Positions 19,501 to 26,487 are shown, counted from the stretch's first letter. The stretch: DNA of 64,000 nucleotides from Rhodopirellula baltica (GCA_002901265.1 PPHI01000037.1:186001-250000), one strand, 5' to 3'. The notes: generated from the letters alone by a model not told the origin. Made by a program: numbers and translations.

Positions 19501-20655
19501 AAGACCTTCCCAGTGTTCGTCTCGGGATCAGATACAGTGGCTGCCGGTGCCGGATCAGGAATCGTGTCCTTTGAAATCTATCGCAAGCTAAACGGCGCGC
19601 CATGGGAGTTCTGGACTTCCGTTCCGGCCAACCAAGCGATGGCCATGTACAACGCCGAAAGCGACGACTCTGTCGGTTTCTATAGCATTGCGATCGATGC
19701 GGCAGGCAATCGAGAATCCAAATCGCCGATCCTCGAAGCGGGAACTTACGTGCCAGACTTGGACTTGCCCGTCACTCAGGTCGACTCGGTTGACGATACC
19801 ACTCCGACATTGAATGTAACCTTTAGCGGTTCCGACGAAGGCGGATCATTGCTGCAGAGCTTTGAAGTGTTTGTATCGGTCGACGACGCGATCCCCCAAA
19901 GCCTTGGCGTTGTCCCTGCCGGGCAAGCGGACGTCAACGGAATCTACACCGGTTCCATCGACTATCGTGCGATGACCGATGGAAACGTTCACTCCTACCG
20001 TTTCTATACCATTGGGAAAGACGGACGACAAAACGTTGAACCCGCACCCTCAGCACCCGCGGACGCCACCGTCGAACTGCAGTTCGATGCCCCGTCAGAC
20101 CTCGAAATCATTGACTTCGATGTGCAACGTGGGGCCCAACAACGATCATTCATTCGCTACCTGGACGTGACATTCAACTCACAAGACTTTGCGTCGATCA
20201 TCGCGACCCTGGATGATGCCGACCCGGCGAACGATCGCATTCGGCTGAACCGATTTGACAACGATGGGCTTGGCCCAGCTGTCCCCGTCGACCTTCAAGG
20301 CCGAGTCAGTTCGATCGATCAAGTCATGGCGATTGATTTCGGAAGCGGCGGCATCGGCGGCGATGGCAATTCGGCGGTCGGGAATGGCTACTATCGGCTG
20401 GAAATTGACCTGGATGGCGATGGCGTCATCGCGACGGACGCCGAAACATTAGCTTTCTATCGTCTACTCGGTGACGCAGACGGCAACCGAACGGTCGACT
20501 ACTACGACGTTTCGCCGATTGTGCAACACTTTGGCGCAACCGGCTCCACCGACGGTGATCTCAACGGCGACGAAATAACAAACTATGACGACTACTATCG
20601 AATCGCCGAAAACCTTGGACAATCGGTCGACGGGTCACTCGATCTCGACGACTAA
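10543..20655 (+). CDS. Giant surface protein, C-terminal part: subtilase nested in SdrD domain, dockerin (frameshifted)
   Basis: 3370 residues from the first ATG; the frame is open upstream to the break near 10446, so 10543 is probably not a real start. Order: Calx-beta remnants, CARDB (about 190-310), a carboxypeptidase-regulatory-like domain (about 630-710), a Gly-rich, Cys-rich beta region (about 825-1195), and Ig-like domains with PDPRDAAVETI-type repeats. Two SdrD-type domains follow (SIGDFVFNDANFNGIQD at about 2240; SISGVVWNDSNEDGLRQ at about 2358). Within the second sits a complete S8 peptidase. Its catalytic Asp2508 is in VIDTGID, His2550 in HGSHVTSV, oxyanion Asn2649 in AAAGNA and Ser2735 in GTSMATP. 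The SdrD strand resumes at NNVDFGNH. More Ig domains precede a C-terminal dockerin (LLGDADGNRTVDYYDV and DLNGDEITNYDDY). Likely exported; the peptidase may process this or neighbouring giant proteins (inference). Confidence 0.88.
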   Translation: MTRPVASENSQVVQLRSSDPGRLNVPNTVTIPSGQMYVDFPMYPVDNLVEGDSLNLTIEAMAIDPIDRVTPVPPGGTASIEVRDNDSPTLTVTLDRGLVNEDATNPAAQGTVRRNTLDNSQALVVTLLSNDTSEATVAGTVTIPAGESETTFEINAVDDFIPDGLQFVTISAIATNFNPGSAVLVVSDVDKPDLRVADVQVPTSGLTDRVIDVIYKVRNEGRQPAPAGWTDRIYLSSDPILSSNDTLVFQHQIGQSLDVDAELTVNAPIALPEMVGEYFLIVESDVNFTIDETLEDNNRGFSNLINVTAEYNVTASTQITQAVMGTPIQIEGFATIADSGLPAAGEDVIVYVTHEGDFVRKVEATTDANGEFVATFTPLPGEAGNYVIAGAHPGQSKPAAQDAFTLIGMRVIPKSTSHQIKDGQSLVQDLQIVNLSDVDLTAITFEVVGAPENLNIDVTPPSFAQLDGRDTEAFTYRIDVLNDSITIADFKIHVTTAQGPVLDVPVSVTVIPRMGRLQVPARLDEGMLRGRLTPVDVTITNDGGAETGPISVLLPNAPWLSAPSQIASLAPGQTTKLQLVLNPGTELPLGPYSGSIVLDPTNASAVSIPFTFTAASDATGGLKITVVDELTYYGEGGKNVAGASVTLTDPFTNEVIVSGTTDANGMLQVDAIPEGNYELAVTATDHHTTRSSLIIEPGMTTERTAFIKTRLVTYNWNVEPVEFEDRTRVTIESEFQTNVPIPVIVVDPGQIDLAEVENGFQQIEFTIRNEGLIQAEDLRLEFPSHPLWEITPLIDNIDVLPAKSSVKIPVIIRRISLGAAFPSDLLASNDGPCSYTATIRWILLCGPFGIPYSVPIPILNAHGSCGNRYSGGGFVGGGGTGGGGNIGPSLNNPVFNYNPPEECDCVKASLTLSVGIPIPVPEIDLGPVEAELSAEGKIEVTAETCCEEEDGGTGLKFSGTGSISGDASFTYTIGASAGYEKTVNGVTYAFELTAGIPLNLSGSIVGTGTVERDCEGNFSACGEISISVGASAAVRVALSGTATDSNGNTFGLGGHAFVKLSTGVSGSIKKCIGEDATGQICFDGFKLSGEAHVQAGPLSETIGFEQILADATCATSGQAAEALDAFFEDMLDPETLVNAYDGTEEEFKQAVGLNPAASLGEPIIVQEDGTVEQLPPSDHTIFAAAGDVCAAVRLRLEQDVVMTRTAFEATLEVNNGAASPLEDLEVFITVVDVASGEVVDDRFAISEAIAAAFLPAPGSTPEAPMWDLTADSTGVLKWTLLPTDLAAPEGPTEYTVGGLMTYKLNGEVINVPLYPAPITVYPDAALKLKYFHQRDVYSDDPFTDEIEPSVPYDLGIMVSNIGKGTANNLEIVSAQPKIIENEKGLLIDFEIVGADVNNEPQPESLTITMGNILPDETRVGRWQLTSSLQGHFVDYTASFEHLTGFGDPRTSIVKEVEIFELIHTVRDPRVGADDLYDFLTNDVADEFDLPDTVHLSDMSVHPVGAGTLGSVIQTPVLGNLHGEVSVVMPDEFGYLRIDDPGNGQYLLDRILRDDGTEVPIGTNAWLTDRTFKVDGERPVYENKLHIFDHGGSSSYQISYRLDDEVAPQLTDIFDVTPDPRDAAVETIQIQFTEAIDLATLSFDDLTLTRNGIAVPLDNTVTFADLGDGLYAIGGLSGFTSDAGVYRLAIDAANIADFAANTGLGVETETWTNGTAPVYVFDIELASSYNSPLQSFDVLFSGPIDAATFDLADLSLMFEGNVVSTNGLTIQAVSEQQFRILNFDTVVNSEGSYAVSIDASGVADSNGTAGIGTETVLFTFDQTAPQLIDLEQPTTPRKTVQLEFDVEFDEPIDVTSFTTDDLILTRNGGPNLIDQLVSIEQISDTQFVIKGTNWNQGLEGTYSLTVDGTGIADLAGNLGANALTVQWVMDFSNPLPAEDLAITPDTGQSDTDGLTNQRVLTLTGTLAETGLSVRLYDETLQQDLGYATVTGTQFTHTFTLGDGAAHRIRVRTVDAATNLADSFIDVTLDETAPLVELLNVGPNPRDTPVSSIDLFSNERMNWSLLSLSDLQLTLDGGANLIDSSVAIDVISETLVRLTGLTGITDSPGVYQLSIGTGIEDLAGNMPSVTPQLSWTNLDDQIAPTSQVADGGNVLSPTFTVQWSGEDNQGGSGLAYFDIYVAIDGGTFSLWQTQTNETSATYSGEFGRTYSFYSVATDYSGNIEDVPAIPDWQVTVPAGGASIGDFVFNDANFNGIQDTNETGVANVDVQLFRVVNGNATLVDSTTTDMAGFYSFAGMSLDDQYSLSFTAPNGFGFTKLNVGSDFTDSDVDDLTGSTAPFSVINGLNDRWDAGLVALGSISGVVWNDSNEDGLRQTEEPGLAGWTVYIDANDNGMLDSGEVTRTTNSSGEYEFDNLRPGTYVIAEVVEGGFSQTFPGAAGASDTGTHADGAVLQRSYSNNASTGRTFSPGEEFVGPIAPEAAELIELTSFRADSRFNAFDGSGYSVVVIDTGIDVDHPFFGADGDGDGVADRIVYQYDFADNDADATDYSGHGSHVTSVIASENPAYLGVAPDVGIIHLKVFGDDGVGYFSYVEQALQWVIANANDYKIAAVNLSVGDGLNWTQSRGLHGIDDELATLASQNIIAVAAAGNAYGLTGIEGLAYPAADPNTVSVGAVWDSNRGGPWSFGENGTDYTSDADRIASFSQRHHEMLDVLAPGALITAANAVGGVSTMRGTSMATPFVTGAAVIAQQIAFEQLGRKLSPHEFRYLLDISGAIVVDGDDENDSVFNTGAAFRRLDMLALAEAVTVYDGSQLVDTSDPSGNDSTGELGTSAGGEFRYTIELAPGENRNNVDFGNHPLDNVAPSILDVVDITPDPRKTAVDQIDVTFDEPIDLSTFDHNDITLRRNGVVVALDSTITTSLLSGNTYRIAGLAGFTTDEGIYTIDVSSSNISDLAGNAGSNTETDQWITDRSGPTSNVHALSQTQSDKTFPVFVSGSDTVAAGAGSGIVSFEIYRKLNGAPWEFWTSVPANQAMAMYNAESDDSVGFYSIAIDAAGNRESKSPILEAGTYVPDLDLPVTQVDSVDDTTPTLNVTFSGSDEGGSLLQSFEVFVSVDDAIPQSLGVVPAGQADVNGIYTGSIDYRAMTDGNVHSYRFYTIGKDGRQNVEPAPSAPADATVELQFDAPSDLEIIDFDVQRGAQQRSFIRYLDVTFNSQDFASIIATLDDADPANDRIRLNRFDNDGLGPAVPVDLQGRVSSIDQVMAIDFGSGGIGGDGNSAVGNGYYRLEIDLDGDGVIATDAETLAFYRLLGDADGNRTVDYYDVSPIVQHFGATGSTDGDLNGDEITNYDDYYRIAENLGQSVDGSLDLDD
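17608..19110 (+). other. S8 peptidase inserted within an SdrD-type domain
   Basis: The SdrD-type sequence GTYVIAEVVEGGFSQTFPG (near 17785-17850) is interrupted by about 1.2 kb encoding the subtilisin catalytic domain. The closing strand GEFRYTIELAPGENRNN then VDFGNH follows at about 19045-19110. In uninterrupted domains of this type these two segments are adjacent. Confidence 0.7.
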
Positions 20656-20773
20656 TGGACGTCGAATAAGTCCAAAGTTAATGCCGTTTTTGACATTATC
20701 GCTGACAAAAACTGACACCATGCCGCTAAATTAGCGAAGGTGCAGAATGTATACCACGGGAGGAATTATTTCG

Positions 20774-21391
20774 ATGAATCTGCGACTGACACTTCTTGCG
20801 ATGACGATGTTTTTGTCCAGCTATGCTAGTGCTGGACTGATGGTTCAAGGCCAAGCTTCTGCATTGGTACCAGCCGGATCAACCGGGGTCGTCACCTTCA
20901 CCATTTCAAGTGATGCCCCAGATTTTTTTCCCGACCTATTTCTTGGCTACGAGTTCACGTTTCATATCGATTCCAGCATGAGCCCTGGTTCCATCGAGTT
21001 TCTACCCTCTGGTTTGCCAGACCCTGCTGACTACGTTTTCGGTAATCAGAGCACTGCGCGTCTTTCCGGCAAGACATTCACACCGACAATGACGCTTGTT
21101 CCGGATGACACACTGGTGATCGAGGATGGCGGTGCGCCACCTGTTTTTCTGAGTCAAGGAAGCGGTAGCCTCGTTTTGGCAGAACTGCATTTCACCACCA
21201 ATGGGACACTGCCACCAAACGTCGGTGATACGTTTAGGATTAGCGCGAGCACCTCGAATCCTTTCATTGCTTCGGACAACACTCCTACAGAGATCACGAT
21301 CACCGCAGCCACTGGAGTAGTCCCTGAACCGCACAGCTTGTTGACCTGCCTGCTGTTCTCGACGCTCGGCATCATTCGCCGTCGTCGCTAG
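20774..21391 (+). CDS. PEP-CTERM sorting domain protein
   Basis: Secreted protein of 205 aa. I choose the ATG at 20774 rather than 20747 because a GGGAGGA ribosome site (20758-20764) lies nine bases before it. The resulting N-terminus (MNLRLTLLAMTMFLSSYASA) is a textbook signal peptide. The C-terminus is a PEP-CTERM anchor: VPEP, a hydrophobic stretch (SLLTCLLFSTLGII) and RRRR, which directs cleavage by exosortase and export to the surface or EPS matrix. The middle 150 residues are beta-rich (VVTFTISSD, YEFTFHIDSS, SLVLAELHF, VGDTFRISAS) and resemble a diverged cohesin-like fold, but this is tentative. The gene follows the dockerin-ended giant gene by 118 bases, on the same strand. Confidence 0.82.
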   Translation: MNLRLTLLAMTMFLSSYASAGLMVQGQASALVPAGSTGVVTFTISSDAPDFFPDLFLGYEFTFHIDSSMSPGSIEFLPSGLPDPADYVFGNQSTARLSGKTFTPTMTLVPDDTLVIEDGGAPPVFLSQGSGSLVLAELHFTTNGTLPPNVGDTFRISASTSNPFIASDNTPTEITITAATGVVPEPHSLLTCLLFSTLGIIRRRR

Positions 21392-21461
21392 TCATCCTCA
21401 GTTCGCCTGCGTCAGCTCGATTCGCCTGCTTCGGTTCCCCTTCACCCTGAATTGATCCTCG

Positions 21462-22571
21462 ATGCGTTTTTCATTCGCCCTGATCAGCTTGCTCGGATTC
21501 GGCCAGTTCATGCTCGAATCCAGTTCAGGCCAAGATCTCGAACAAGCCACCACCTTGCCACGCGCGACGCCTGAATCCCAAGGGATCGCGTCCACGGCAA
21601 TCATCAACTTTGCAAAAGCCGCCGATGAGTCCGTCGACAGCATGCATAGCTTCATGATTGTTCGTCATGGCAATGTGGTTGCCGAAGCATGGTGGAGTCC
21701 CGAAGCAGCGGAAAAGCCACACGTCTTGTGGTCCCTCAGCAAAAGCTTCACTTCCACCGCGGTTGGCTTGGCCGTGGAAGATGGCCTGCTGGACATTGAT
21801 GATCCGGTGCTGAAATTCTTCCCTGACGATGCACCACAGGATCCTTCCGATCATCTCAAGGCGATGCGTGTTCGCGATCTGCTGACGATGACCACCGGAC
21901 AGGAACCGCTACCTCGACCGACCGAGAACGATCACTGGGTCAAGACATTTTTGGCCGCGCCCGTTCCGCATCAGCCCGGGACAAAATTTCTGTACAACAC
22001 GCCAGCAACTTACATGCAATCGGCGATCGTACAAAAAGTGACTGGCGAAACGGTGTTGGATTACTTGACACCTCGCCTCTTCGAACCGCTCGGTATCGAA
22101 AAGCCGACTTGGGACCAGAGCCCACAAGGCGTTTCGCTGGGCGGATATGGGCTGTACCTCAAAACCGAAGACATTGCCAAGTTTGGACAACTGTATCTGC
22201 AGAATGGCCAATGGAATGGCAAACAACTAATCCCTGCCGATTGGATTCGGCTCGCAACCAGTAAGCAAACGGAAAACGCCGATGCCCCCAGCGGCGGTTC
22301 ACCGGATTGGCGGCAAGGATATGGGTTTCAATTCTGGCGTTGTCGCCACGGTGTTTACCGTGGTGATGGCAAAGACGGTCAGTTCTGTGTCGTGATGCCT
22401 GAGCAGGACACGGTCGTCGTCATGACTGCCAACACACGAGATCTGCAGAAGCAACTCGGCCTGGTTTGGGAGCACCTTCTTCCCGCACTTGACCAAAACG
22501 CGTTGCCAGAAAACGAAACGGCAAAAGCTGAGCTAACAACAGTACTCAGCAATCTAAAAGCGACGCGTTAA
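21462..22571 (+). CDS. Secreted beta-lactamase-fold serine hydrolase
   Basis: Class C beta-lactamase/penicillin-binding-like esterase family protein, 369 aa. A signal peptide (MRFSFALISLLGFGQFM) is followed by the core. The catalytic SxxK is Ser91-Leu-Ser-Lys94 in LWSLSKSFTS. The tyrosine motif is Tyr178-Asn179 in KFLYNTPATYM. The third motif, usually HxG or KTG, appears as GDGKDGQFCVVMP, a variant common in the esterase branch. Blocks such as VRDLLTMTTGQ and LGIEKPTWDQSP are typical of the family. It is probably a periplasmic or extracellular esterase or peptidase; true beta-lactam resistance is not implied. It lies 70 bases after the PEP-CTERM gene on the same strand and converges with the yciI-like gene. 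Confidence 0.88.
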   Translation: MRFSFALISLLGFGQFMLESSSGQDLEQATTLPRATPESQGIASTAIINFAKAADESVDSMHSFMIVRHGNVVAEAWWSPEAAEKPHVLWSLSKSFTSTAVGLAVEDGLLDIDDPVLKFFPDDAPQDPSDHLKAMRVRDLLTMTTGQEPLPRPTENDHWVKTFLAAPVPHQPGTKFLYNTPATYMQSAIVQKVTGETVLDYLTPRLFEPLGIEKPTWDQSPQGVSLGGYGLYLKTEDIAKFGQLYLQNGQWNGKQLIPADWIRLATSKQTENADAPSGGSPDWRQGYGFQFWRCRHGVYRGDGKDGQFCVVMPEQDTVVVMTANTRDLQKQLGLVWEHLLPALDQNALPENETAKAELTTVLSNLKATR

Positions 22572-22589
22572 ACCGCCGCTACGTTGCGA

Positions 22590-22943
22590 TCACTCTGGCA
22601 AGCCTTCGACTTCGATGACCGGACGAATCTCGGCAATCCCTCGCCGAGTTCCTGGGATTTGCTTGGCGAACTCAATCGCCTCGTCCATTGAGTCAACATC
22701 GATCAGGAAATAGCCGCCGAGTACTTCTTTCGTTTCCGCGAACGGACCGTCTTGAACTGACGCCTTGCCTTCGCGCACCCGCACGCACTTCGCCGTCGAT
22801 GTCTTTTGCAATGGCGCCGCGTCAATGAATTTGCCCTGCTGATGATAAGCTTGGCAAACTTCCACCGATTCTCGAATTGCTACTTCGTGTTCAGGATCAG
22901 GCCAAGCGTCTTCGCGGCTATGAATTAGAACGAGATACTTCAT
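22590..22943 (-). CDS. YciI/DGPF family protein
   Basis: Protein of 117 aa with the diagnostic features of the YCII-related (DGPF) family: MKYLVLIHSRED at the N-terminus, the central QDGPFAETKEVLGGYFLIDVDS (DGPF at about residues 65-68) and IPGTRRGIAEIRPV near the end. Family members form small ferredoxin-like barrels that are often linked to ECF sigma factors; their biochemical role is unclear. The start codon overlaps the stop of the upstream DoxX-like gene by four bases (ATGA), so the two are translated as a coupled pair. No sigma factor gene is adjacent here. Confidence 0.88.
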   Translation of the reverse strand: MKYLVLIHSREDAWPDPEHEVAIRESVEVCQAYHQQGKFIDAAPLQKTSTAKCVRVREGKASVQDGPFAETKEVLGGYFLIDVDSMDEAIEFAKQIPGTRRGIAEIRPVIEVEGLPE

Positions 22944-23350
22944 GACGATGTAACGGTATCGACCGCTTCTGGTTGAATGGGAGTCGATCGGGTAAAGGCC
23001 AATTGGAAGACGCGCGAATCACGCAACCCCAGCGCGATCCAAGCCAGCACGCCGATCACGATCGGCACAATGAATGGATCGTCAACGCGGACATGCGTCG
23101 CAACAGCCCCCCCTAAGTAGGCACTGATCAAGATCGCGCCGATAAACGCAGTCTGCGGGATCAGAAACAACACCGTCATCCCAATCTCGACAAAGCCGAT
23201 GTAGACCATTACGTCCTCTGACCACCCCAGTTTATCAAACATCTCTGCCTTTCCTTCGAAGTCCATGAACTTTCCGGGAGCGCTTAGGCAAACGAGGAAC
23301 ACAAACAGTAGCGCACTGAGGATCCATCCGACAATTTTTGATTTGGACAT
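22940..23350 (-). CDS. DoxX-like membrane protein
   Basis: The frame is open to 23662, but the ATG at 23350 with an upstream GGAG (11 bases away) gives a normal 136 aa DoxX-like protein. It has four predicted membrane segments: IVGWILSALLFVFLVCL, VYIGFVEIGMTVLFLI, FIGAILISAYLGGAVA and IVPIVIGVLAWIALGL. The typical loop GKFMDFEGKAEMFDKLGW follows the first. DoxX relatives are small inner-membrane proteins of poorly defined redox or stress role. It overlaps the downstream YciI gene by four bases, a pairing often seen with stress-response loci (established for the families in general; function here is inferred). Confidence 0.85.
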   Translation of the reverse strand: MSKSKIVGWILSALLFVFLVCLSAPGKFMDFEGKAEMFDKLGWSEDVMVYIGFVEIGMTVLFLIPQTAFIGAILISAYLGGAVATHVRVDDPFIVPIVIGVLAWIALGLRDSRVFQLAFTRSTPIQPEAVDTVTSS

Positions 23351-23743
23351 TGTTAGCGTTTCTCCGAAGACTCTTTCATTCTTTCGTTGATTACAAAGCG
23401 ATTTCACACCAGCCTTCAGACTGGCGACCAGGTTGATACTTGACGATCGGCATTCTCTTTCATGATCCCGGTACAAATTGGTTCGCAGATCGTAAAAAAG
23501 CGGTCGATCGCGAAAAACTTGCCAAGCAGAAAAATCAACCTCACAACGCTGGTCGAATCCAGGCGAGTGACTTCGACAGGACAGCTCGCTTTTTGGCCAG
23601 AAAGCCAGCGGGGGTGCGCAGCGACAACTAGCCGATTGCACTACATTACCCCGTCCAGTCATCGCACTTCCCGAAGGCGGCGCGACTTAGCGATGAGCTG
23701 ACTCAATCAATCCTTCCAACAACTTCGTCGGGTATGGCGTCGA
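23351..23743. promoter_or_regulatory. Divergent intergenic region, no gene recognised
   Basis: 393 bases between the DoxX-like gene (minus) and the DUF2126 gene (plus). I see no small gene with a plausible ribosome site, no strong inverted repeat and no clear promoter boxes; it should contain the two divergent promoters. Confidence 0.4.
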
Positions 23744-25828
23744 ATGGATTCAGATGATGGGTTTTTGCGCGCCCTTGCTGCGCATGATACGGCTGTTTCG
23801 CAACTTGGACTTCCGATTTGGATCGGTGCCGAACCGACGTTTACGGACCGGTTTTCGGAAGCTCCGGAGTGGCTGTTCTGCGCTTTGGGTGACGAAAAAC
23901 GAACGCGTGCGGAGCGCGTCTTCACGCTACTCGCCAAAGCGGCACCCAACGCCGCGGTGATTCGGTGTGTCGGACGCCAGTACGAAGACGAAGACCTGCC
24001 GCGATGGAACTACGGCTTGTACGAAAGTCGTGATGGCGTGCCCACTTGGAAAGGCCCCCCGGATCCGCTGCTTGCGACAAGTGCTGGCGAACCGGAACCG
24101 GAACGATTCGCAACCGAGCTGACCACGAACTTACAATCGCAGTGCTACTCAGCCGCCACGCTCGCTTCGCCTCACCACACCCGCGTGCTGTTCCGAATCG
24201 ACGAAGCACAACCGAACGTCAACGTCGAAGAACGCCCCACGCTTTTGCGTTCGGCGCTGGAATCGGAACGGATCGAAGGTGTCCAGGCGAGTGACGATTT
24301 GGCAGCGACCGGAGATTACCTCATTAGCTGTTTTGCGAATAACGGTTCATTGCAAATCGAGCTACCGGCGATCGACGATATCGACATGTTCCGCAAACTG
24401 CTCGACGCGATCGCGCAAGTTGCCAATGACTTGAACGTCCCATCGCTAATGCTCACAGGCTTCCCGCCACCAATTGATCACACGATCAAGTGGATGACGG
24501 TGACGGCAGACCCCGCGGTCATCGAAGTCAACATGGCGCCCTCCGATCAGGTTGTCGATTTATGGCAGAACCTCCGAGGACTTCAAAACGCGGCCAATGA
24601 CGAGGGTCTCGAATCGTACCGCCTGCAATACAACGGTGAAGAAAGCGATTCCGGTGGCGGGGGGCAGATCACGCTTGGCGGGCCAACGGCGCAAAGCAGC
24701 CCGTTTCTGCGGATCCCAAGCATGCTGCCAAGCTTGATCCGATATTTCAATCATCACCCCTCGCTGTCATATCTGCATGCCTTCGCATCCATTGGGCCAG
24801 CCAGCCAAGCACCTCGTGTCGACGAAGGCGTACGTGGAACCGTCAATGAGCTGAAGTTGACTTTGGACCTGCTGCAACGGATCGGAAATCCGACGCCCGA
24901 GACAATCTGGGAAACCCTGGCGCCATTCTTGGCTGATCCAAGCGGCAACACACACCGCGCCGAAATCAACATCGAGAAACTTTGGAATCCGTATTTGGGG
25001 AACCGAGGCCGCTTGGGACTGGTTGAATTTCGATCGTTTCGAATGGGTCCTGTCCCAGAAACCACCGCATCGCTCGCCGCACTCTTAAGAGCCATCGTCG
25101 GTATGCTTGCGGCCCATCGTTGCGAACGCCCTCTAATGGATTGGGGAACAGAGCTCCACGAAAAGTACTCGCTCCCGTTCCACTTACACCATGACCTCAA
25201 ATCGGTGCTTGCCGAATTGAAACAAAATGGCTTCGGACTCGAAGACCCGATCGTTCATTATCTGATGCGAGACAAAGATCTCGTGATCTCGCGAAGCAAC
25301 CTTGGCGAAACGCAATTTGAACTTCGGCGTGCGATGGAATTCTGGCCGTTGGTTGGCGACGTCGCGATGCAGCGTGGCGGCTCACGCACGATCGATGCGA
25401 GCACTCACCGACTAGAGATTCGCTTGCGGAATAACAATCGGCCGGAATCGCTCGACGGTTGGACGCTGCAATACCGGGACTGGAATATCCCATTGCGTTC
25501 GGAGAAAGACGAATCAGGCAACGTCAAGCTGGTCGGCTTGCGTTATAGAAGTTTTGTCCCACAACGCGGACTGCACCCGCCGCTTCCAGCCCAAGACCCG
25601 CTGGTCTTTACCTTATCACACCCTGACGATCGACACTGGGAAATCAGTTTGTATCAATGGGAACCGTCCGGCCAAGCTTATCCGGGCTTGCCGGACTCGT
25701 TGGAGGAGGCCCGAACAAGGCGGCAAGCACGGTGCGTGATCAAGCAACTGCACCGCGCCCCCGACCCAGGCCAGACACCACGCAACGAAGCGATCGGCGA
25801 TCATGTCGCCGACCTGCGTTGGCTGTAA
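23744..25828 (+). CDS. DUF2126 family protein (transglutaminase-associated, stand-alone)
   Basis: 694 aa. WIGAEPTFTDR (residues 26-36) matches the conserved GxEPTF signature at the start of DUF2126. VIEVNMAPSDQ (about 258-268), PSMLPSLIRYFNHHPSLSYL, AEINIEKLWNP, GLVEFRSFRMGP and the C-terminal RPESLDGWTLQYRDW complete the family pattern. DUF2126 domains usually form the C-terminal half of about 1100-residue proteins behind a transglutaminase-like domain. They often sit near ATP-grasp and alpha-E genes and are thought to belong to a peptide-ligating or peptide-crosslinking system. Here the transglutaminase half and the usual neighbours are absent from the window. No signal peptide, so probably cytosolic. 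No strong ribosome site precedes the ATG, so the start is uncertain. Confidence 0.75.
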   Translation: MDSDDGFLRALAAHDTAVSQLGLPIWIGAEPTFTDRFSEAPEWLFCALGDEKRTRAERVFTLLAKAAPNAAVIRCVGRQYEDEDLPRWNYGLYESRDGVPTWKGPPDPLLATSAGEPEPERFATELTTNLQSQCYSAATLASPHHTRVLFRIDEAQPNVNVEERPTLLRSALESERIEGVQASDDLAATGDYLISCFANNGSLQIELPAIDDIDMFRKLLDAIAQVANDLNVPSLMLTGFPPPIDHTIKWMTVTADPAVIEVNMAPSDQVVDLWQNLRGLQNAANDEGLESYRLQYNGEESDSGGGGQITLGGPTAQSSPFLRIPSMLPSLIRYFNHHPSLSYLHAFASIGPASQAPRVDEGVRGTVNELKLTLDLLQRIGNPTPETIWETLAPFLADPSGNTHRAEINIEKLWNPYLGNRGRLGLVEFRSFRMGPVPETTASLAALLRAIVGMLAAHRCERPLMDWGTELHEKYSLPFHLHHDLKSVLAELKQNGFGLEDPIVHYLMRDKDLVISRSNLGETQFELRRAMEFWPLVGDVAMQRGGSRTIDASTHRLEIRLRNNNRPESLDGWTLQYRDWNIPLRSEKDESGNVKLVGLRYRSFVPQRGLHPPLPAQDPLVFTLSHPDDRHWEISLYQWEPSGQAYPGLPDSLEEARTRRQARCVIKQLHRAPDPGQTPRNEAIGDHVADLRWL

Positions 25829-25850
25829 CGTCGCGCTATCGGACGTCGCC

Positions 25851-26351
25851 TCAACGGACCATGCCCATCGCCAAAAAGTTGATTTTACGCTCGGCAAGTC
25901 GGCTGAGCGTTTGATTGGCATGGCCCTCTTCGTTCAAGGTTTCTTGAAGTGCATCGGCTGCCTTTTGGTGGCCGAGCTTTTCAGCGAACGTACGTGCGGT
26001 ACCATAGCCGGCCATTTCGTAATGCTCGACACGCTGCGCGGCTGCGATTAACGCGGCATCCAATACCGACGGTTCGATGTCACTCTTCAGCAGTGATTCG
26101 CCTTCTTTGATCAGACCTTCCATCGCCGCACACTTGTGGCCCCGAGGTTCGAATTCAAGGTCACTGAAGATCGTTTCTAGACGAGCGACATGCGTTTTCG
26201 TTTCTTCCAAATGGCTCTCAAAAGCCTCCTTCAATTCGCTATTGGAAGCAGCTTCCTGCATCTTGGGGAGTGCTTCAAGCAACTGTGTCTCGGCACTGTA
26301 CAGGTCCTTCAGTTCATGGACATACAGCTTTTCAAGTGAATCAAGTTTCAT
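25851..26351 (-). CDS. DUF892 ferritin-like (YciE/YciF family) protein
   Basis: The frame extends to 26582, but the ATG at 26351 has a good GAGGA ribosome site (26359-26363 on the minus strand) and begins exactly where the family begins: MKLDSLEKLYVHELKDLYSAE. The 166 aa product is all-helical, with metal-binding glutamates typical of the ferritin-like fold (HELKDLYSAETQLL, HLEETKTHVARLE, AAQRVEHYEMAGYG and NEEGHANQTL). YciE/YciF proteins are induced by stress in enterobacteria. A cytosolic di-iron or stress role is inferred from the family. It lies downstream of an intrinsic terminator (26488-26519) on the same strand, so it has its own promoter within about 130 bases. Confidence 0.9.
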   Translation of the reverse strand: MKLDSLEKLYVHELKDLYSAETQLLEALPKMQEAASNSELKEAFESHLEETKTHVARLETIFSDLEFEPRGHKCAAMEGLIKEGESLLKSDIEPSVLDAALIAAAQRVEHYEMAGYGTARTFAEKLGHQKAADALQETLNEEGHANQTLSRLAERKINFLAMGMVR

Positions 26352-26487
26352 CGTTTTTTCCTCGTGTCGTGCGAGCGGGCAATCTCGCGATTGGTCGTAT
26401 TTGATACGGTGCGACAAGGAAGTGAATTCCCCGTGCACACACCGCTGTCGGTACTTCGCAGATTCCGTACCAGACCTCCGCGATAAC

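Noticed and set aside
3839-20655. Numerous shorter open frames on the opposite strand and other frames of the giant genes
   Set aside because: They lack ribosome sites and recognisable domains, and lie entirely under strongly supported domain-bearing frames; they are by-products of GC-rich coding sequence.
20690-20736. TTGACA at 20690 and palindrome CGCTAAATTAGCG at 20724-20736 as promoter and operator of the PEP-CTERM gene
   Set aside because: No acceptable -10 box lies at normal spacing from the TTGACA, and the palindrome is short and AT-centred; too weak to annotate.
21462-22571. Beta-lactamase resistance gene
   Set aside because: The SxxK and YxN motifs are present, but the third motif is of the esterase-branch type (DGQ) and the context is not a resistance locus; called a serine hydrolase only.
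26380-26440. Possible ECF-sigma promoter (GGAATT ... CGTATCA on the minus strand) for the ferritin-like gene
   Set aside because: Only a partial match to ECF consensus with no partner sigma factor in the window; could be chance.
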